In this document: piece by piece, positions 61,706 through 64,000 of the stretch
How positions within the stretch are numbered: position 1 is the stretch's first letter
How the letters are laid out: each line of letters starts with the position of its first letter
Assembly: GCF_017833525.1 (NCBI RefSeq)
Contig: NZ_JAFICD010000001.1
Location: forward strand, 558,001 to 622,000
Length of the DNA: 64,000 nucleotides
Direction of reading: 5' to 3'
Source: Duganella sp. 1411
GTDB lineage: Bacteria > Pseudomonadota > Gammaproteobacteria > Burkholderiales > Burkholderiaceae_D
Program-made: the position numbers and the translations under genes
Notes under the pieces: generated by a model
The model's database searches: none
What the model was told of the DNA's origin: nothing
What the model saw: the letters and a program-made list of their open reading frames with translations, nothing else

Positions 61706-62849
61706 TCAGCAGCACTCCATCCTTGACGACGATGCGTTCGCCCGCCTGCAGGCCGCCCAGCACCTCGACCTGCTGGCCGATCTGCGCGCCCAGCTTCAAC
61801 TCGCGCGGCACGAAATTCCACGGCTTGACCTCGACGAAGGCGCGGCTGGAAAAGCCGCTCTGCACGACCGCGGCCATCGGCACCAGCATGCCCTGGTGCG
61901 CGCGCGACAGCAGCGTGGCCTCGGCGAACATGCCGGGCTTGAGGCGGCCGTCGCGGTTATCGAACGGCAGACGCACCTTGACCGTGCGCGTGTCCGGGTC
62001 CAGCATCTCGCCGACGTAGCGCACCTGGCCGCTCACCGGCTCGGCGTAGGCGTCCACCTTGACGCTGGCCTGCTGGCCCACGTACACCCGCGCCAGATCC
62101 TTTTCCTGCGCGTTGGCGCTGACGAACACCCGCGACAGGTCGGCCACCGTCATCAGCGGTGCGGTGGCGTCGTTCCAGTAGGCCCCCTCGGCGGCGGCCA
62201 GTTCCACCACGCGGCCGGAGATCGGCGATCTCACTGCCAGCTTACCATCCGCCAGCTTGCCGCCGGCCGCCGCGCCGGCGCGGGCGCCGGTCTGGCTCAG
62301 GCGCGCATCGGCGCGGGCCGACTCGCTGGCCGCTTGCGCGTACTCGCTCTGCGCCTGTTCCAGGTCGCGGCGGACGGCCAGCTCGGACTTGTCAAGCTCG
62401 CGCTGGCGTTCCAGGTTGTGCGCGGCCAGGGTCAACGCCGCCCGCGCCTTGGCGGCATCGGCGCTGGCCAGCGCGAAATCGGGCGCGTCGAGGACGAACA
62501 GCACCTCCCCGGCCTTGACCGGGTCCCCAAGCTGTTTGTTGAGGCGGACGATGCGTCCGGCCAGCGGCGGCGCGATCTTGACCAGGCGCGCCGGATCGGC
62601 CTCCACCACGGCCGGCAGCGTGAACGGCTGCGCCACGCTTTGCTGCGCCACGGGAGCGACCGCCAGCGAGCGCCGCAACGGCGACCGCTCCGGGATCAGC
62701 AGCACGTCGCCCTGGTGGACGATGGCGGCGGAGGGCTCCGGCGGAGCCTCCTTGGCGTGCAGGCCCAGCAGGCCCCAGCCCGTCAGGCCGAATGCGGCCA
62801 GGCCCAGCAGGCCCGGCAAGAGTGCTTTACGCAGCGATGTTGGTGTCAT
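61698..62849 (-). CDS. RND periplasmic adaptor (membrane fusion protein, CzcB type)
   Basis: A 383-residue adaptor from ATG 62849 (GGGAGA upstream). One membrane anchor (about 8-28), a lipoyl/barrel half (PPLAGRIVRLNKQLGDPVKA), a coiled-coil hairpin (about 110-185), second lipoyl half (RSPISGRVVELAAAEG) and beta-barrel (TVKVRLPFDNRDGRLKPGM). No His-rich metal-binding N-terminus is visible. First gene of the efflux operon, divergent from the two-component genes. Confidence 0.87.
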   Translation of the reverse strand: MTPTSLRKALLPGLLGLAAFGLTGWGLLGLHAKEAPPEPSAAIVHQGDVLLIPERSPLRRSLAVAPVAQQSVAQPFTLPAVVEADPARLVKIAPPLAGRIVRLNKQLGDPVKAGEVLFVLDAPDFALASADAAKARAALTLAAHNLERQRELDKSELAVRRDLEQAQSEYAQAASESARADARLSQTGARAGAAAGGKLADGKLAVRSPISGRVVELAAAEGAYWNDATAPLMTVADLSRVFVSANAQEKDLARVYVGQQASVKVDAYAEPVSGQVRYVGEMLDPDTRTVKVRLPFDNRDGRLKPGMFAEATLLSRAHQGMLVPMAAVVQSGFSSRAFVEVKPWNFVPRELKLGAQIGQQVEVLGGLQAGERIVVKDGVLLND

Positions 62850-62919
62850 GATTTTCTCCCTGGACGCGCCGTCAGCATCGGACGGCGCCGCCATGGTACG
62901 AAAATTTGCTGCACTGCAT

Positions 62920-62964
62920 CCTGAATTCTTCTTCAGGAAAGGCCCCGGGCAACGCTGCTATACT
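62920..62964. promoter_or_regulatory. divergent promoter with inverted repeat
   Basis: CCTGAA-TTCTTC-TTCAGG (62920-62937) is a perfect 6-bp inverted repeat in the 138-bp gap between the efflux operon and the response regulator. A -10-like TATACT for the regulator lies at 62959-62964. The repeat may be the response-regulator box controlling both directions; no good -35 was found. Confidence 0.4.
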
Positions 62965-62987
62965 TTCGCTCTTGCTGAGGGCGTTCC

Positions 62988-63671
62988 ATGCACATTCTGT
63001 TGGTAGAAGACGATCACAAAGCGGCCCGGCTGCTGGCGCGCGGCCTGGAAGAGGAAGGTTTCCTGGTCGTGGTCGCCCACTCGGCCGAGGAAGCCGCCGC
63101 CCACGCGGTGGACCGGTTCGACATGGCCATCCTCGACTGGATGATGCCGGGTAAAACCGGCGTCGCCCTGTGCGCCGAATGGCGGCAGGCGGGCCATCGC
63201 CTGCCGGTGCTGATGCTGACCGCGCGCGACGCCGTGGCCGACCGCATCACGGGCCTCAATACCGGCGCCGACGACTACCTGACCAAGCCGTTTGTGTTCG
63301 ACGAACTGCTGGCGCGCGTGCGGGCGCTGCTGCGGCGCACCGAACGGGTCCGCCCGGCGCTGCTGCGGGTGGCCGACCTGTGGCTCGATCCGGCCACGCG
63401 CGCGGCCGGGCGCGCCGGCGCCGGGTTCGACCTCACGCCCAAGGAATACGCCATCCTGGAGTTGCTGATGCGGCGCACCGGCGACATCGTCAGCCGGCTG
63501 CAGCTGGCCGAACATGTCTGGCAGGCCGACCTGATCGCCATCGACAATCTGATCGACGTCCACATGAAGAACCTGCGCCGCAAGGTCGACGCGCCGGGCC
63601 TGCCCGCGCTGATCGAAACGGTGCGCGGGCGCGGCTTCCGCCTGGCGCCGCCGGAGGCCGGCGATGCTTAG
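62988..63671 (+). CDS. OmpR-family response regulator (CzcR/CusR-like)
   Basis: A 227-residue regulator: receiver with EDD, phospho-acceptor Asp in AILDWMMPG (about 51), LTARD and KPFVFDELLARV; winged helix with LTPKEYAILELLMRRTGDIVSR-type recognition (in two parts, LTPKEYAIL and HMKNLRRKVD), ending VRGRGFRL. Divergent from the efflux operon, which it presumably activates. Its stop overlaps the kinase start by 8 bp. Confidence 0.92.
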   Translation: MHILLVEDDHKAARLLARGLEEEGFLVVVAHSAEEAAAHAVDRFDMAILDWMMPGKTGVALCAEWRQAGHRLPVLMLTARDAVADRITGLNTGADDYLTKPFVFDELLARVRALLRRTERVRPALLRVADLWLDPATRAAGRAGAGFDLTPKEYAILELLMRRTGDIVSRLQLAEHVWQADLIAIDNLIDVHMKNLRRKVDAPGLPALIETVRGRGFRLAPPEAGDA

Positions 63672-64000
63672 CTTGCGCCGCCGCCTGGTACTGGTCCACC
63701 TGCTGGCGATCCTGGTGGCCGTCGGCGCCACCGCGACGGCCGGCTGGTGGTTGTTGACGCAGTCCGTCAACCGGCAGCTGGACGGGGCGCTGCTTGCGCT
63801 GGCGGAGGCCGAAGTCGCCATGCTGGCCGACGGCGACGCCAGCGCGATCCGCGTCCACGAGGCGCCCACGGGCAGCGCGCCGCCATCGCTGACGCGCATC
63901 GACCGGCTGGTGCAGATCATCGACGGCGACGGCCGGATATTGGCCCGCAGCGCCAACCTGGGCTCCGAGCGGCTGCCCGTCCCGCCCGCGCTGCTGGCGC
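63664..64000 (+). CDS. sensor histidine kinase, N-terminal part (runs off window)
   Basis: The first 112 codons: MLSLRRRLVLVHLLAILVAV with one membrane helix (about 8-30) and the start of a periplasmic sensor domain. Overlap with the response regulator and the usual order mark it as its partner kinase; HisKA and ATPase domains lie beyond the window. Confidence 0.8.
   Translation, partial: MLSLRRRLVLVHLLAILVAVGATATAGWWLLTQSVNRQLDGALLALAEAEVAMLADGDASAIRVHEAPTGSAPPSLTRIDRLVQIIDGDGRILARSANLGSERLPVPPALLA

Overview
The window is GC-rich (roughly two thirds G+C by eye) and densely coded. PEP-CTERM sorting signal, CzcA-type RND pump, QseBC-like two-component pair, KfrA-like protein and CitMHS transporter all fit a betaproteobacterium, most likely Oxalobacteraceae (Massilia/Duganella/Janthinobacterium-like). 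That assignment is inference from gene content; no rRNA is present. No tRNA, rRNA or CRISPR array was seen.

Region 1 (1-15 kb): the 3' end of an extracellular contractile injection system (eCIS) locus. It holds a truncated AAA+ ATPase and two large proteins with an N-terminal DUF4157 (eCIS-core) domain. One ends in a polymorphic-toxin-like tip; the other carries a PD-(D/E)XK-nuclease-like motif set. Next come a sigma-54-type activator with an altered GAFTGA loop, a 1083-residue alpha-helical protein of unknown function and a membrane alpha/beta-hydrolase. Around 15 kb are fused remnants of a divergent lysR/araC pair.

Region 2 (15.5-23.2 kb): small secreted or unknown proteins, a GH74 xyloglucanase-type enzyme, a cytochrome b561 / response regulator / histidine kinase operon, and a KfrA-like coiled-coil DNA-binding protein.

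Region 3 (23.2-40.5 kb): a minus-strand hybrid NRPS-PKS gene cluster. Transcription order is a small unknown protein, NRPS (A-T-C-A-T), PKS (KS-AT-KR-DH-ACP), stand-alone enoyl reductase, NRPS (C-A-T-TE) and O-methyltransferase. The genes overlap or nearly touch, so this is probably one operon. Colinear reading gives acyl/amino acid starter, amino acid, one reduced malonyl unit, a further monomer, TE release and O-methylation. A separate methyltransferase is divergent from the cluster.

Region 4 (41.7-56 kb): PEP-CTERM protein, KefB/KefC-like antiporter, GGDEF-EAL protein, a matrixin protease with a cysteine-switch motif, CitMHS transporter, Tat-type secreted beta protein, and a trypsin-VWA fusion. 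Both proteases have, next to them, a small gene that repeats their own C-terminal domain. A Tn3-family transposase remnant follows the trypsin-VWA gene.

Region 5 (55.9-64 kb): TetR regulator with YciI-like protein, then a heavy-metal RND efflux operon (adaptor, pump, outer-membrane channel) divergent from a two-component system whose kinase runs off the window. Two copies of a hairpin-forming palindromic repeat lie at 44.3 and 57.0 kb.
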